In this document: positions 26,087 to 36,816 of the stretch, in pieces
Position numbering within the stretch: the stretch's first letter is position 1
Layout: each line of letters starts with the position of its first letter
Origin: an uncultured Vampirovibrio sp.
GTDB taxonomy: Bacteria; Cyanobacteriota; Vampirovibrionia; Gastranaerophilales; Gastranaerophilaceae
Direction of reading: 5' to 3'
DNA length: 64,000 nucleotides
NCBI GenBank assembly: GCA_910577515.1
Contig: CAJTLW010000004.1
Coordinates: forward strand, 1 to 64,000
Notes under the pieces: generated by a model
Told to the model about the DNA's origin: nothing
Seen by the model: only the letters and a program-made list of their open reading frames with translations
Database searches by the model: none
Position numbers and translations under genes: made by a program

Positions 26087-28012
26087 ATGTTTAATTTTGA
26101 TTGTATAGTAGTTGGTGCAGGACATGCAGGTTGTGAGGCGGCAATTGCCGCCTCAAGGCTTGGTGCAAAAGTTTTATTGACTTCTTTAAATATTGATAAC
26201 ATTGCGCTTATGCCGTGTAACCCTGCTGTCGGAGGGCCTGCAAAATCAAACCTTGTGAGAGAAATTGATGCTCTTGGCGGGGTAATGGCAGATGTGACAG
26301 ATAACACCTATATGCAATTTAAAATGTTAAATTCTTCTAAAGGCCCTGCAGTAAGGGCTTTAAGGGCGCAATCTGATAAAAAAGAATATAAAGCCTTTAT
26401 GAGGGGTTTAATTGAAAGCGAAGAAAACATTACACTAAAACAAACCCAGGTAACAGGGCTTTTGGCTGAAAATAATGAAATAAAAGGTGTGGTTGATGAG
26501 CTTGGCCTTGAATATTGTGCAAAAAGCGTTATTTTAACCACAGGCACAAGTTTGGAAGGTAAAATTTATGTTGGGTTAAAATCATTCAGGGCAGGGCGTC
26601 TTGGAGAACAAGCGGCAATTGGGCTATCTGAAAGCCTTTTAAAACTTGGCTTACCTTTGAAAAAACTTAAAACAGGTACTCCTGCAAGGGTTGATAGTAG
26701 AAGTATCGATTATTCTAAATTAATTGTGCAGCCGCCGGATGAACCGGATGATAACCCTTACTATAAAGGGTGTCTTAATTTCTTTTCTTTTAAGAAAAAT
26801 CACCCTATTCGGCCAATGGTTCCTTGTTATTTAACAAAAACAAGCGAAGTTACACATAAAATAATAAGGGAAAATCTTGATAAATCGCCAATGTATCAGG
26901 GAATGATAACAGGGATAGGCCCAAGATACTGCCCTTCAATTGAAGATAAAGTTGTAAGGTTTGCACATAACCCATCCCACCATATTTTTATAGAACCTGA
27001 AGGTGCTGATACTTATGAAACTTATGTTCAAGGATTTTCAACCAGCTTGCCTATTGAAGTGCAAATTCAAATGTTAAAATCGCTTCCCGGGTTAGAAAAT
27101 GTTTCAATTATAAAACCTGCCTATGCTGTTGAATATGATTCAGTTCCTGCAGTTGAATTAACACATTCTTTAATGACAAAAAAGATTAAAGGATTGTTTT
27201 TAGCAGGGCAGATAAACGGTACATCAGGATATGAAGAAGCAGCAGCACAGGGGCTTATAGCTGGAATTAATGCTGTAAAATACTGTAATAATGAAGAATT
27301 TTTGGAACTTGATAGAGCAAGTTCTTACATTGGAACTTTAATAGACGATTTGGTGACAAAAGATTTAGCTGAACCATATAGAATGTTAACTTCCCGCAGT
27401 GAATACAGGCTTATTTTAAGGCAGGATAATGCTGATTTCAGGCTTATGGAGACTGGTAAAAAAATCGGCCTTGTAAAGGAAGAAAATTATCAAAGATTTT
27501 TGGCTAAAAAACAGGCAATAGAAGAAGAAATTGAAAATCTAAAAAATATAAAAATTTCTCCGACTTTAGAAAATAAAGAAATATTAAATAAATTCAGTGA
27601 AAATTTAGAAATTGGCCAAAGCGCCTACCAGCTTTTAAAAAGACCAAATGTTGGCTATAAAGTGCTATATGAACTAGGATATGTTTCAAATACAATTAAA
27701 CTGGAGGATAAATATTTTACCAAGGAAGTACTTGAACAGGTTGAAATTTTAATAAAATATGACGGTTATATCAAAAGACAAAAAGAACAGGTAAACTCTG
27801 CAGATAAACTTGAAAAAATAAAAATACCTGATGATTTTGATTATACAGACCTAAAACAAATTTCAAATGAAACAAGAGATATTTTAAAGAAAATACGCCC
27901 TAAAACGCTAGGGCAGGCGCTCAGAATCGGCGGGGTAAAACCTGCTGATATATCAGTATTGATGGTAATTATTGAAACAAAAAAATATAAAACATGTTTA
28001 AAAAAATCTTGA
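26087..28012 (+). CDS. mnmG: tRNA uridine-5-carboxymethylaminomethyl modification enzyme MnmG
   Basis: The 641-residue protein has an N-terminal FAD motif [10 protein letters not shown], the family signatures [22 protein letters not shown] and KTGTPARVD, and the middle block [14 protein letters not shown]. It also has the C-terminal helical RNA-binding region with [10 protein letters not shown]. MnmG with MnmE installs the carboxymethylaminomethyl group on U34 of several tRNAs. mnmE is absent from the window. The last 19 bp overlap the start of the downstream GH13 gene, suggesting coupled translation. Confidence 0.96.
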   Translation: MFNFDCIVVGAGHAGCEAAIAASRLGAKVLLTSLNIDNIALMPCNPAVGGPAKSNLVREIDALGGVMADVTDNTYMQFKMLNSSKGPAVRALRAQSDKKEYKAFMRGLIESEENITLKQTQVTGLLAENNEIKGVVDELGLEYCAKSVILTTGTSLEGKIYVGLKSFRAGRLGEQAAIGLSESLLKLGLPLKKLKTGTPARVDSRSIDYSKLIVQPPDEPDDNPYYKGCLNFFSFKKNHPIRPMVPCYLTKTSEVTHKIIRENLDKSPMYQGMITGIGPRYCPSIEDKVVRFAHNPSHHIFIEPEGADTYETYVQGFSTSLPIEVQIQMLKSLPGLENVSIIKPAYAVEYDSVPAVELTHSLMTKKIKGLFLAGQINGTSGYEEAAAQGLIAGINAVKYCNNEEFLELDRASSYIGTLIDDLVTKDLAEPYRMLTSRSEYRLILRQDNADFRLMETGKKIGLVKEENYQRFLAKKQAIEEEIENLKNIKISPTLENKEILNKFSENLEIGQSAYQLLKRPNVGYKVLYELGYVSNTIKLEDKYFTKEVLEQVEILIKYDGYIKRQKEQVNSADKLEKIKIPDDFDYTDLKQISNETRDILKKIRPKTLGQALRIGGVKPADISVLMVIIETKKYKTCLKKS

Positions 28013-30024
28013 TATCATTTATATTTTCAACACTGGTTTACCCTGTTTTTGCGCTGGAAAAAAATAAAGAAACTGTTTTAGAGGAAACAAAACAAGAAAT
28101 AATAGAGAATGTTGATATCAACAACAAACTTAAAAAAGAACTAAAAGAAACAATCACTCTTATATATGGCAAACAAAACGCAGACGAAATTTATACAAAT
28201 GTTTTAAAAATAGCCCAGAATGCAATACATAAAAGACCCAAAGAATTTAAAGATGAGGATAAGACAAGAAAAGCAGACTGGTATAAAAACGAAATAATCT
28301 ATATGTTCTATGTGGATCATTTTGGGGTTATAAAAGATGATAAAAACAATACCTTTAAAGATACAGCTTTAATGTTTGATTATCTTGAAGATTTAGGTGT
28401 TACAACGCTTTACATGCTTCCTTTTGCAGATAGTCCTATGGCTGATGCGGGGTTTGATGTTAAAAATCCAAGAAAAGTAAGAGAAAATTTAGGCGGGATG
28501 AGCGAATTTAAGGAGTTTGTAGCTCTTGCCAAAAAAAGAGGATTTAAAATCAAAGCAGATTTAGTTTTAAACCATCTTTCAGATGAACATGAGTGGTTTA
28601 AAAAACTTGAAAATGGCGATGAGAAATATCTCAATTATTTTGTATACAGGGAAACAATGCCAGAATATACAAAATATAAAGATGAAAAGCTTGGTACAGT
28701 TATAGAATATAAAGAAGATGACGGGAAAACATCAAAACGAAGATTAATTTTTCCTGAAAATACAGAAAATAATTACAGAAAAGTAACAGTAAACGGGAAA
28801 GATTATTTTCTTTATCATACCTTTTACCCTTTCCAGCTGGATATAAATTGGGAAAACCCGGATGTTTTGTATTATATGCTTGAAACCATTACAGAATGGG
28901 CAAATTTAGGAATAGATATTTTTAGAATGGATGCCATTCCCTATCTTTCGAAAGAAAAAGGAACAAATGCTGAAAACCAGCCTAAAACCCATGCAATCAT
29001 TAATCTTTTAAGCGATTATATACAGCTTACCGCCCCTGCTTCTGTTATTCAGGTGGAAGCTTGTCAGGCGCCAAAAGACATTCTTCCTTATTTTGGAAAA
29101 GAAAGAGAAGTGCAGGTTAATATTGATAATGAAAATATTAAACTTAAAAGAACTACAGAAGCGCAAATTGCATACCATTTCCCCAACATGAATGCTATTT
29201 GGGCAAGTTTGGTATCGGGGGATAAAAAATATTTTATTGAAACAAATAAAAAAACTCCTGATATTCCAAAAACAGCAGTATGGGGAAATTTTTTAAGAGT
29301 ACATGATGAGTTAACGCTCGAGATGGTAAGCCCCGAGGTGCGTAATATTATTTTTGAAGACCTGATAACAAAAGGGGCAGATTTTAGGAACGGTTTTGGT
29401 GTGAGCGGACGCTTGGCGAATTTTCTTGATAAAAATCCCAACAGAATTGAAGAAGCATTTGCAATTCTTCTTTCTGTTTCAGGAGTGCCAATAATTTATT
29501 ACGGAGATGAAGTAGGGGCGGCAAATAACTATGAAAATGCTAAAAAATCAGCGCAAAACAGGATAAAGAAAGAAAAATCATCTGTAAATCTTTTATCGGT
29601 GTTTGATTCAAGAGATATAAACAGAGGTCAAATTCCACAAAAGCTTTTTTATGGTTCAACAAAAGGATATTATGAATTTAATTCAAAAGTTTATAAAAAA
29701 GTTAAAAATTTAATTGAAATCAGGAAAAAATATCCTGTTATGGTAAATGGTGAGTTTGAAATTTTAAAGACAAAATCAAAGCACAACTTTTCTTATATAA
29801 GGAAAAACAAAGAGCAGCAAATACTTGTTATTAATAATTTGTCGAAAGATAAACTTATAGCTGAAATTACCATTCCACCCACTATTGTATTAAAAAATAA
29901 TGGAAGAATAACAAGTTTAAAAAACTTGATAAACAATGATGATGTAAAAGTAAATATATCTTTGCAAAATAGAACAATGCACTTAAGAATAGCACCATAT
30001 CAGGTTTTATGGCTTGAATTATAA
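27994..30024 (+). CDS. Exported GH13 alpha-amylase family enzyme, trehalose-synthase-like
   Basis: The 676-residue protein has a signal peptide (about 1-20, [15 protein letters not shown]) and a ~80-residue helical N-terminal extension. The GH13 barrel carries all three acidic residues: nucleophile D313 (FRMDAIPYL), acid/base E355 (QVEACQ) and D438 (VHDELTLEM). The [11 protein letters not shown] block and the [13 protein letters not shown] stretch ([12 protein letters not shown]) recall trehalose synthase (TreS), which interconverts maltose and trehalose. TreS is normally cytosolic, so an exported relative is unusual; an alpha-glucan or sucrose-acting role is also possible. Its ATG lies inside mnmG. 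Confidence 0.85.
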   Translation: MFKKILISFIFSTLVYPVFALEKNKETVLEETKQEIIENVDINNKLKKELKETITLIYGKQNADEIYTNVLKIAQNAIHKRPKEFKDEDKTRKADWYKNEIIYMFYVDHFGVIKDDKNNTFKDTALMFDYLEDLGVTTLYMLPFADSPMADAGFDVKNPRKVRENLGGMSEFKEFVALAKKRGFKIKADLVLNHLSDEHEWFKKLENGDEKYLNYFVYRETMPEYTKYKDEKLGTVIEYKEDDGKTSKRRLIFPENTENNYRKVTVNGKDYFLYHTFYPFQLDINWENPDVLYYMLETITEWANLGIDIFRMDAIPYLSKEKGTNAENQPKTHAIINLLSDYIQLTAPASVIQVEACQAPKDILPYFGKEREVQVNIDNENIKLKRTTEAQIAYHFPNMNAIWASLVSGDKKYFIETNKKTPDIPKTAVWGNFLRVHDELTLEMVSPEVRNIIFEDLITKGADFRNGFGVSGRLANFLDKNPNRIEEAFAILLSVSGVPIIYYGDEVGAANNYENAKKSAQNRIKKEKSSVNLLSVFDSRDINRGQIPQKLFYGSTKGYYEFNSKVYKKVKNLIEIRKKYPVMVNGEFEILKTKSKHNFSYIRKNKEQQILVINNLSKDKLIAEITIPPTIVLKNNGRITSLKNLINNDDVKVNISLQNRTMHLRIAPYQVLWLEL

Positions 30025-30033
30025 AGGAATAAT

Positions 30034-31152
30034 ATGCAAAATACGAGTGAAACAGGCAAGAAAAAGAGTTTTTTAAACTATATAAATGTTTTTAGAGGCT
30101 TAGCAATTTTGCTTATTGTAGCCGGCCACTCTATGCAGATAGGCGCACAGAACAGTTTAGCGCATATTATATGGTGTGAAATTGTTTGTGGAGGAACAGC
30201 GCTTTTCATTTTTATTTCAGGATTTTTATTTGAGCATTTGAGCGGAAAATTTGAATATAAAAATTATTTATCAAAAAAATGGATAAATGTTATTATTCCT
30301 TATTTAATAACGGCAATTCCGGGGCTTTTATTTTGTTTTTATCTTCCCTCTTTATACAAAAATTCTTTTGACGGAATGAATGTTTTGATGCAAATTCCGC
30401 TTTTGCTTTCGATAGGAAGAGTGCATAATACACCGACCTGGTTTATCCCGATGATAATCCTTTTCTTTATATGTTCTTTTATGCTTTTAAGGCTTGAAAA
30501 GAAAAAAGTTTTGTATAAATTGCTGCCAGTAATGTTTGCGGTTACGATTTTTTTACAAAGAGGTGAGATTGAATATGAGCAAATGCTTAATTTGAGCTAT
30601 ATGGAGCGCTATTTTACATATTTAAAATATATATTTACAGGGTTTATACACTTTTTCTCATTATATGTTTTTGGTATGTATTGCTCAAAATATAAAGAAA
30701 TAATTGATAAATTTTACAATAAACGCTTAATTTTATGGGTTTTAACTTTATTTACTGCGGGAGTTAATATTTATTTAAGCAAAGAAGGAATTTATTCAAA
30801 TTATACAGTTTCTAAAGTATTTTTCACAATGCTTTTATTGGGATATTTAAAACATTATGACGGGTATATTTTATCTCATAATAAAACAAATAAAACACTT
30901 GATTTTATTGCAAAATACAGCTTCGGTATATTTTTCATTCATTGGTATTGGATATTTGTTTATAATCAGATTTTTAATTTAAAAGGAGTTATCCCAATTG
31001 ATGGAAATATTTCATTAGTTTTAGCCTTTGTTATAATTTTTGTAAGATTTTTAGCTGTTACAACGCTTTCTATATTTACTTTATGGGGATTAAAAACCTT
31101 GCTTTTGAAAATAAATGAAAAGATAAATACAAGAATGTTTTTAGGTGTGTAA
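30034..31152 (+). CDS. Membrane acyltransferase 3 family protein
   Basis: The 372-residue protein has about ten membrane helices. It opens with the acyltransferase-3 signature YINVFRGLAILLIVAGHSM (catalytic-type His at 32) and includes TPTWFIPMIILFFI. Such proteins O-acetylate or otherwise acylate exported glycans, LPS, or peptidoglycan using cytosolic acyl donors. It follows the GH13 gene by 9 bp, so the two are co-transcribed and may act on the same exported glycan; that link is inference only. No ORF lies in the 147 bp that follow. Confidence 0.85.
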   Translation: MQNTSETGKKKSFLNYINVFRGLAILLIVAGHSMQIGAQNSLAHIIWCEIVCGGTALFIFISGFLFEHLSGKFEYKNYLSKKWINVIIPYLITAIPGLLFCFYLPSLYKNSFDGMNVLMQIPLLLSIGRVHNTPTWFIPMIILFFICSFMLLRLEKKKVLYKLLPVMFAVTIFLQRGEIEYEQMLNLSYMERYFTYLKYIFTGFIHFFSLYVFGMYCSKYKEIIDKFYNKRLILWVLTLFTAGVNIYLSKEGIYSNYTVSKVFFTMLLLGYLKHYDGYILSHNKTNKTLDFIAKYSFGIFFIHWYWIFVYNQIFNLKGVIPIDGNISLVLAFVIIFVRFLAVTTLSIFTLWGLKTLLLKINEKINTRMFLGV

Positions 31153-31268
31153 TTTCATTAATTCTATTGGTTCCTGACTGTTATATTTTTGCTTATCAAT
31201 ATGATAAGACTTGAAGTTTAAGTTTAAATATCCACGGTTTGGTTTAGTTTATTTTCCAAAAAATATAG

Positions 31269-31274
31269 TATAAT
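31269..31274 (+). promoter_or_regulatory. -10 box of the GAF/HD-GYP gene
   Basis: TATAAT about 25 nt before the TTG start, with AAAGGAAGG in between. No good -35 hexamer is visible at 16-18 bp upstream. Confidence 0.45.
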
Positions 31275-31299
31275 CTTTTACATGTAAAGGAAGGTTATT

Positions 31300-33075
31300 T
31301 TGTTAAACAACATTAAAAGTTTGGAAAATAGAGATTATGCAGGATTAAAAGAGGAATTAACCACCCTTTTTAATACGGTTTTAGAAGATAATAAAAAAAT
31401 TAATATAATTGAAATTGATAATTTAAGAAAGATGGCGATTGCAATTAAAGCATTTGATTTGGTTTCTTTTTCAATGTCTTTGTTTGCCTATGTAAACTAT
31501 AAAACTAACAAATTAAGCTATTATAAAACACTTGCTGTTTTAAATGATGCAAAATATCTTGCAATGTCTTCATCTTCTTACCCGGCTCAGAAAATCAATA
31601 ATTTTTTTACAGGGTTGATTGAATTTGAAGAAGGAAATTTTGATGTTTCTTTAGAATTAATTAACAGAGCTTTAAATATCATTGTTTCAGATGAATATGA
31701 TTTTAATGAAAAAATTTCAGAATATGAAGATAAAATTAAAAAATTACAGCAAAAAAAGATAATCTCAGCTGAAAAGCCAAGCTTTATTCCAAAAAACCAC
31801 GGAGAAGACCCGCTCATAGCGCTTTTAAAGGTTGGAAGAACTATTGCGCTTGAAACAAATTTGGATAATCTTTTAACAATTATTGCCCAGGAAATAAAAC
31901 TTGCGCTTGATGCAGACAGATGCACGGTTTTTCTTTTGGATGAAGAAAAGAAAGAATTATGGTCTAAAGTTGCACTTGGTATGAATACAAAAGAAATTCG
32001 GTTTGATTCAAGCCTCGGCCTCGCAGGTCATGTTGCAACAACAGGCGAAACCGTAAATATTAAAGAAGCCTACAAAGATAAAAGGTTTAACAAAGACATT
32101 GATAAACAATCAGGATATACCACAAAATCAATTCTTTGTATGCCGATAAGGAATATGAGTCACCAGATTGTGGGCGTGTTTCAGGTTTTAAACAAAAAAG
32201 ACGGCTATTTCACAGAAAAAGATGAAGATTTATTGATTGCAATAGGTTCTTCAGCAGGAATTGCCTTAGAAAATGCGACACTTTTCAACAAGCAAAAACA
32301 ATTTATTGAAGAACAAAAATTGCTTCTTACAAGTTTTGTTGATACGCTTTCAGCCTCTATTGATGCCAGAGATAAGATAACTTCAGGGCATTCAAAAAGG
32401 GTTACAATGTATACTATGCTTATATGTGATAAATTAAACTTTGATGAAAAGCAAAAAGAGGTGATAAGACAGGCTTCTTTATTGCATGATATAGGAAAAA
32501 TCGGCATTAGAGATTCTGTACTGCAAAAAGAAGGCAAACTGACGGATGAAGAATATAAACATATCCAGCAGCATGTAAAAATTACGTATGATATATTATC
32601 AAGAATTTATTTTTCTAAAGGAAATGAAGATATTGCACGTATTGCAGCCTCCCATCATGAAAAATATGATGGCACAGGGTATTTTATGAAGCTTTCAGGG
32701 CAAAAAATTCCCTTAGGGGGAAGAATACTTGCAGTTTCAGATGTTTTTGATGCTATAACCTCGAAGAGGCATTACAGGTCTAAAATGCCGATTGAAAAAG
32801 CAATTGATATTTTAATAAAAGATTCAGGCACCCATTTTGATAATCAAATGGTAGATACATTTTTATCTATTGAAACAGATAAAATAATAGATATTATAAT
32901 TACAGACAACAAAAAACTTGAAGATAATGATAGAATAGTATTAAGTAACTATACTCTTTTAAATCTTTATAATTTAATTGTTAACCATAATGAAAGAGAA
33001 CATACATCCGAAGAAGACAGGTTTATATCAACATTCTTAAAATATTATAACGATACAGAAGATGACAATAAGTAA
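31300..33075 (+). CDS. GAF-HD-GYP protein, probable cyclic-di-GMP phosphodiesterase
   Basis: The protein has 591 residues from a TTG start with AAAGGAAGG upstream. An N-terminal helical repeat region (about 1-165) is followed by a GAF domain (about 170-330) and an HD-GYP domain (about 340-530). The metal-binding HD is intact (H396, D397 in LLHDIGKI), as is the paired HH at 452-453. The signature tripeptide reads GYF (460-462) instead of GYP. It should hydrolyse cyclic-di-GMP and oppose the two diguanylate cyclases near the window start. A TPR-protein gene overlaps its end by 14 bp. Confidence 0.9.
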   Translation: MLNNIKSLENRDYAGLKEELTTLFNTVLEDNKKINIIEIDNLRKMAIAIKAFDLVSFSMSLFAYVNYKTNKLSYYKTLAVLNDAKYLAMSSSSYPAQKINNFFTGLIEFEEGNFDVSLELINRALNIIVSDEYDFNEKISEYEDKIKKLQQKKIISAEKPSFIPKNHGEDPLIALLKVGRTIALETNLDNLLTIIAQEIKLALDADRCTVFLLDEEKKELWSKVALGMNTKEIRFDSSLGLAGHVATTGETVNIKEAYKDKRFNKDIDKQSGYTTKSILCMPIRNMSHQIVGVFQVLNKKDGYFTEKDEDLLIAIGSSAGIALENATLFNKQKQFIEEQKLLLTSFVDTLSASIDARDKITSGHSKRVTMYTMLICDKLNFDEKQKEVIRQASLLHDIGKIGIRDSVLQKEGKLTDEEYKHIQQHVKITYDILSRIYFSKGNEDIARIAASHHEKYDGTGYFMKLSGQKIPLGGRILAVSDVFDAITSKRHYRSKMPIEKAIDILIKDSGTHFDNQMVDTFLSIETDKIIDIIITDNKKLEDNDRIVLSNYTLLNLYNLIVNHNEREHTSEEDRFISTFLKYYNDTEDDNK

Positions 33076-34789
33076 AAACAAAAAACTTAATAAAAAAGAT
33101 TCAAGAACACTTTTAAATAAAAAAATAATGTGTTCCACAATGCTTTGCATGTTTTTATCTGTACAAGGCGCCGCATTTTCCTTAACTGATACAAAAATCG
33201 GGGACGGGTTAATTGAAGAAAGAGTGCTTGGAATAGAACCGGTGCATCCTGCTATAAATATACAAAATGAAGCAAAAAAAGCACCCGAAGCCACAATTTC
33301 CTTTAATTTAAGTACGGTTGTGGATAGTTTTTTAAACCTTGATACAAGCTTATCAAATAATTATGAAAATTTGGATGAAAAAGCACGCCAAAGACAGGAT
33401 TTTATTGATACTACAAAAAGATTTAATCAGGGAAATGTTTCTGTAGCTTATACTGATTATTCAAAGATAATATCTGAAATTGATAGCGATATTGCGCTTT
33501 TGGTGTTTTCAAAATCAATGTATGAAATAGGGTTTTTCACCCTTGGAGATGTTGGTGTTGCAAAGATTAAAAATCAGGCATATTTCCAAAATCAAATTAA
33601 TGACTTGAAAAAAAGTTATAAAGACAGCTATCCTTTAGATAAACATGAGGAAATATACCTTGCAAAAGCATATTCTTCAATTTATTTTGATAATACTCCT
33701 GAAGAAACAGCCTTTGATTTAAGTAAAAAAACAAGCCTGATGGAAAAATCAGACTATGCCAATTTTATAATGGCTCAAGCTCTTTTAGAAAGCAGGCAGT
33801 ATCAGCAGGCTTTGATGTTTATAGATGAAGCCATTAAAAGAAACCCCAACAATCCTGCGTATATTTGCTATAAAATCAAGGTTTTAAACAATTCAGGCAA
33901 AACAAAAGAAGCATATAAATTTTTAGAAAAATATGAAAATTCAGACATTATTACATCAGAATTTAGTGATAAGTTTTTAATTGAGAAAGAAAACGTCTTA
34001 GCAAGCCTTACAAATAATGAAAATGATAAAAAGTTTCATTTGATTAATATAAATTATATCAAAGGAGATTATTACAAAGTAATAAATGAGTGTCAGAATA
34101 TTTTGAATTTTAACAAAAATAATTATAAAATACTAACTCTTCAAGCGCAAAGCCAGCTAAATGCGGGTAAAGATGATTTAGCAAAGAAAAATTTACTTGC
34201 AAGTTTTGCCTTGAATAAAAATTATGCACCCACAATATCTTCTTTAGGAGATATAGCTTATCTTGAAGGGGACAATGCAAAAGCTATTGAATATTATAAA
34301 AAAGCAGCAAAACTTAATAGAAATGATGCTTTAACACAATTTAAGCTTTTAATTTGTTATAAAAAAACAACAGGAAATGAAAAAACCATTGCAAAGATAG
34401 AAAAACAGCTTGAAATTTTAAAAGGCAAAAAAAGCATGTTTTATGAATATTATCTTGCTTCAACCACAATTTTAAAGAATGATAAAAAACTAAAAAGAGA
34501 ATATCTTTTAAAAGCATTAGGTGAAAATTTGTTGTTTGAAAATGCGCAAAATGCTTACCTTGCTTATTTGAATGAAAATAAAAAACAAAAACACATGGAA
34601 AATTTTCTACACATGATATCTTTTGTGAATAATTACAGTTATGGATATTATTATTTTAAGGGTTTATCCGATATTGCAAACGGCAACAGAGATTTAGCTA
34701 AAACAAATATGAAATACTGCATTTCTCTAAATCCTGATTTTGAACCGGCAAATGAATTCCTTGCAGATTTAAACAAAAATGTTATTTAG
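33062..34789 (+). CDS. Exported tetratricopeptide-repeat protein
   Basis: The 575-residue protein has a basic N-terminus then a hydrophobic segment (about 22-40, MCSTMLCMFLSVQGAAFS), consistent with a signal peptide or anchor. TPR-like helical repeats follow: ANFIMAQALLESRQYQQALMF near 235, SSLGDIAYLEGDNAKAIEYYKKA near 395, and a final repeat near 550. Such repeats mediate protein-protein contacts, for example in pilus or envelope assembly. The gene overlaps the HD-GYP gene by 14 bp, so the two are translationally coupled. Partner unknown. Confidence 0.8.
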   Translation: MTISKNKKLNKKDSRTLLNKKIMCSTMLCMFLSVQGAAFSLTDTKIGDGLIEERVLGIEPVHPAINIQNEAKKAPEATISFNLSTVVDSFLNLDTSLSNNYENLDEKARQRQDFIDTTKRFNQGNVSVAYTDYSKIISEIDSDIALLVFSKSMYEIGFFTLGDVGVAKIKNQAYFQNQINDLKKSYKDSYPLDKHEEIYLAKAYSSIYFDNTPEETAFDLSKKTSLMEKSDYANFIMAQALLESRQYQQALMFIDEAIKRNPNNPAYICYKIKVLNNSGKTKEAYKFLEKYENSDIITSEFSDKFLIEKENVLASLTNNENDKKFHLININYIKGDYYKVINECQNILNFNKNNYKILTLQAQSQLNAGKDDLAKKNLLASFALNKNYAPTISSLGDIAYLEGDNAKAIEYYKKAAKLNRNDALTQFKLLICYKKTTGNEKTIAKIEKQLEILKGKKSMFYEYYLASTTILKNDKKLKREYLLKALGENLLFENAQNAYLAYLNENKKQKHMENFLHMISFVNNYSYGYYYFKGLSDIANGNRDLAKTNMKYCISLNPDFEPANEFLADLNKNVI

Positions 34790-34814
34790 CATAACCAAAG
34801 CCTAAGCCTAAATA

Positions 34815-35483
34815 TTAATCTAAATCTTCCCTGAATGTGATTTTTTTGTTTGTTTGAGAGCCTTGCAGAGCATAGACTTCAAGCCCCAAATATTCAAGCA
34901 TACCGGAATCGTCCGTAAAATCTTTATCTTTCAATTTTTTATGGGCATCTAAAATTGTTTTAAAATCAAACCCTTGAGGAGTTTGGGCGCAAAATACAGT
35001 GTTTCTGTCTATGGTTTTAATGATTTTACCTGTATTGTCTGTGATTTTTATTGTGTCTGTAGCATATATGCCGACACATACACCTTTATATTCCTTTAAT
35101 TTTTCAATCGTTTTATTGATGGTTTCGGCCTTTATGAAGGGTCTTGCACCATCATGGATTAAAACAGTATCGGCACCGCCCTGTTTTTCCAGTTCTAAAA
35201 GCCCGTTAAATACTGATTTCTGGCGGGTTTCACCAAAAGGAACAAAATAAATTTTATCTGAAAAATCAGATAGGTTTTTTTCAACATGCTCCCGAACATC
35301 TTCATGACAGGGGATTACAATGTTATTTGAAAAAGGCAAAAATTTTTCAATCGTGGTAATAATTACAGATTTACCGTTCGGCAGCTTTTCAAGCAATTTA
35401 TTTGAGCCAAACCTGTTTGAAACACCGCCTGCTGTTATTATTACGCCTGCCCCCGATTTATCAACTTTACTAAAAGTGTTCAT
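34815..35483 (-). CDS. ispD: 2-C-methyl-D-erythritol 4-phosphate cytidylyltransferase
   Basis: The 222-residue nucleotidyltransferase has a glycine-rich CTP loop (GVIITAGGVSNRFGSNK, about 13-29), the IHDGARPF block (about 108-115), TPQGF, and a DDSGMLEYLG segment. These are the hallmarks of IspD in the MEP isoprenoid pathway. It is the last gene of a minus-strand run ribD-aroQ-thiL-ispD and overlaps thiL by 14 bp. It lies convergent to the TPR-protein gene. Confidence 0.94.
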   Translation of the reverse strand: MNTFSKVDKSGAGVIITAGGVSNRFGSNKLLEKLPNGKSVIITTIEKFLPFSNNIVIPCHEDVREHVEKNLSDFSDKIYFVPFGETRQKSVFNGLLELEKQGGADTVLIHDGARPFIKAETINKTIEKLKEYKGVCVGIYATDTIKITDNTGKIIKTIDRNTVFCAQTPQGFDFKTILDAHKKLKDKDFTDDSGMLEYLGLEVYALQGSQTNKKITFREDLD

Positions 35484-36366
35484 AGCTTAAATCTTCCGTT
35501 ATTTCTTTGCCATCAATCAGAATTTTATCTTTTGTTACTATTCCGATTTTTGTAATATTTTTAGTGTCCAGAAGTGGTAAAATCCTTTGATAATCTTCAT
35601 CACCAATACAAATAAAAAGCCCGTAATCTTCTCCGCCAAATAAAACATTGTTAAAATCATCCGTTTTTTTTAAGATTTTATTAAATTCTATGTTAAATCC
35701 TACGCTAGATGCTTCAGATATTTTTTTTAGTGCATCAAAAAGGCCATCAGATGTATCCATCATTGCGTAATTTTTGCAATTTTGTGAAATTATTTCACTT
35801 ATTTTTGGATATAAAGTGGGTTCAAGATGGCTTTTTATAAAATATTCTTTGTTGGCGGAGCAATCTTCGATACCGTTTAAAATTTTAAAACCCTTCGCGC
35901 TGGAGCCGTGGTATCCTGCTAAAAGCACTGCAAAACCAGGTTTTGCATTTTTTCTTGATGAAATATTGCGCCCTTTTGTGTTACCGAATATCGTAATCGA
36001 GATGTTAATTTTATCCCCGCCTGTTAAATCTCCGCCGATTATCTTTAAGTCATATAATGCACAGATTTCATCTGCTCCTTTATAAAAATCTTTAATAAAA
36101 TTTTCATCCAATGAGCCTGAAAGTGTTATGGTTAAATATTCAGGCTTGGCTCCGGAGGCTAAAATGTCGCTGATATTAACCAGAAGCGCTTTTTTGCCCA
36201 ATTGATAAGGTGATATTGTTTTTAAATTAAAATGTACATCTTCAACAAGGGCATCAGAAGATACAACAAGGTTAAATTCAGGAAGATATGCGCAATCATC
36301 CCCTAAAAATTCGGAATTTTTAAGAGTGTTAGAAATTATATTTAAAAATAGTTCTTCTTTTTTCAT
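35470..36366 (-). CDS. thiL: Thiamine-monophosphate kinase
   Basis: The 298-residue protein has a metal-binding start ([10 protein letters not shown]), a conserved DALVEDVHF (about 38-46), the PurM-fold block [17 protein letters not shown] and [14 protein letters not shown]. ThiL makes thiamine diphosphate from thiamine monophosphate. It overlaps aroQ by 4 bp and ispD by 14 bp, showing tight translational coupling. The thiazole enzyme thiG occurs elsewhere in the window, so thiamine synthesis genes are scattered. Confidence 0.94.
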   Translation of the reverse strand: MKKEELFLNIISNTLKNSEFLGDDCAYLPEFNLVVSSDALVEDVHFNLKTISPYQLGKKALLVNISDILASGAKPEYLTITLSGSLDENFIKDFYKGADEICALYDLKIIGGDLTGGDKINISITIFGNTKGRNISSRKNAKPGFAVLLAGYHGSSAKGFKILNGIEDCSANKEYFIKSHLEPTLYPKISEIISQNCKNYAMMDTSDGLFDALKKISEASSVGFNIEFNKILKKTDDFNNVLFGGEDYGLFICIGDEDYQRILPLLDTKNITKIGIVTKDKILIDGKEITEDLSYEHF

Positions 36367-36800
36367 TTTTCTAAATATTTTATAAGGCAGTACAACCCTG
36401 CAAGATAACTGTTTTTTCCAAACCCTGAAATTTGCCCTATACAGGATGACGCTGTGATTGATTTTTTTCTGAAATCTTCCCTTGAATTAATATTTGAAAG
36501 GTGAATTTCAACCGCAGGAAGGTTTACAGCCTTTATTGCATCTGCTATTGCAACGGATGTATGAGTATAGGCTGCAGGGTTTATTACAATGCCGTCATAA
36601 ACTCCTTTTGCAGCCTGAATTTTATCAACAATTTCGCCTTCGTGGTTTGATTGGAAAAAATCAATTTCCACCCCTTCAAAGGCCTTAGAGTATTCCAAAA
36701 TTTCATTTTCAATATCTTTTAGGGTGGTGTATCCGTATATTTCGGGTTCTCTTTCACCTAAAAGGTTTAAATTCGGGCCGTTTAAAACAAGAATTTTCAT
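36363..36800 (-). CDS. aroQ: Type II 3-dehydroquinate dehydratase
   Basis: The 145-residue protein begins [22 protein letters not shown] and has the lid tyrosine region, the NPAAYTHTS block and EIHLSNI with the catalytic His. Length matches the dodecameric type II enzyme of the shikimate pathway. The ATG at 36800 is chosen because the protein then begins at the family's usual position, with GAGGAAAG upstream; an in-frame extension to 36839 overlaps ribD. No other shikimate genes are in the window. Confidence 0.95.
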   Translation of the reverse strand: MKILVLNGPNLNLLGEREPEIYGYTTLKDIENEILEYSKAFEGVEIDFFQSNHEGEIVDKIQAAKGVYDGIVINPAAYTHTSVAIADAIKAVNLPAVEIHLSNINSREDFRKKSITASSCIGQISGFGKNSYLAGLYCLIKYLEK

Positions 36801-36816
36801 CTTCGCTTTCCTCTTT

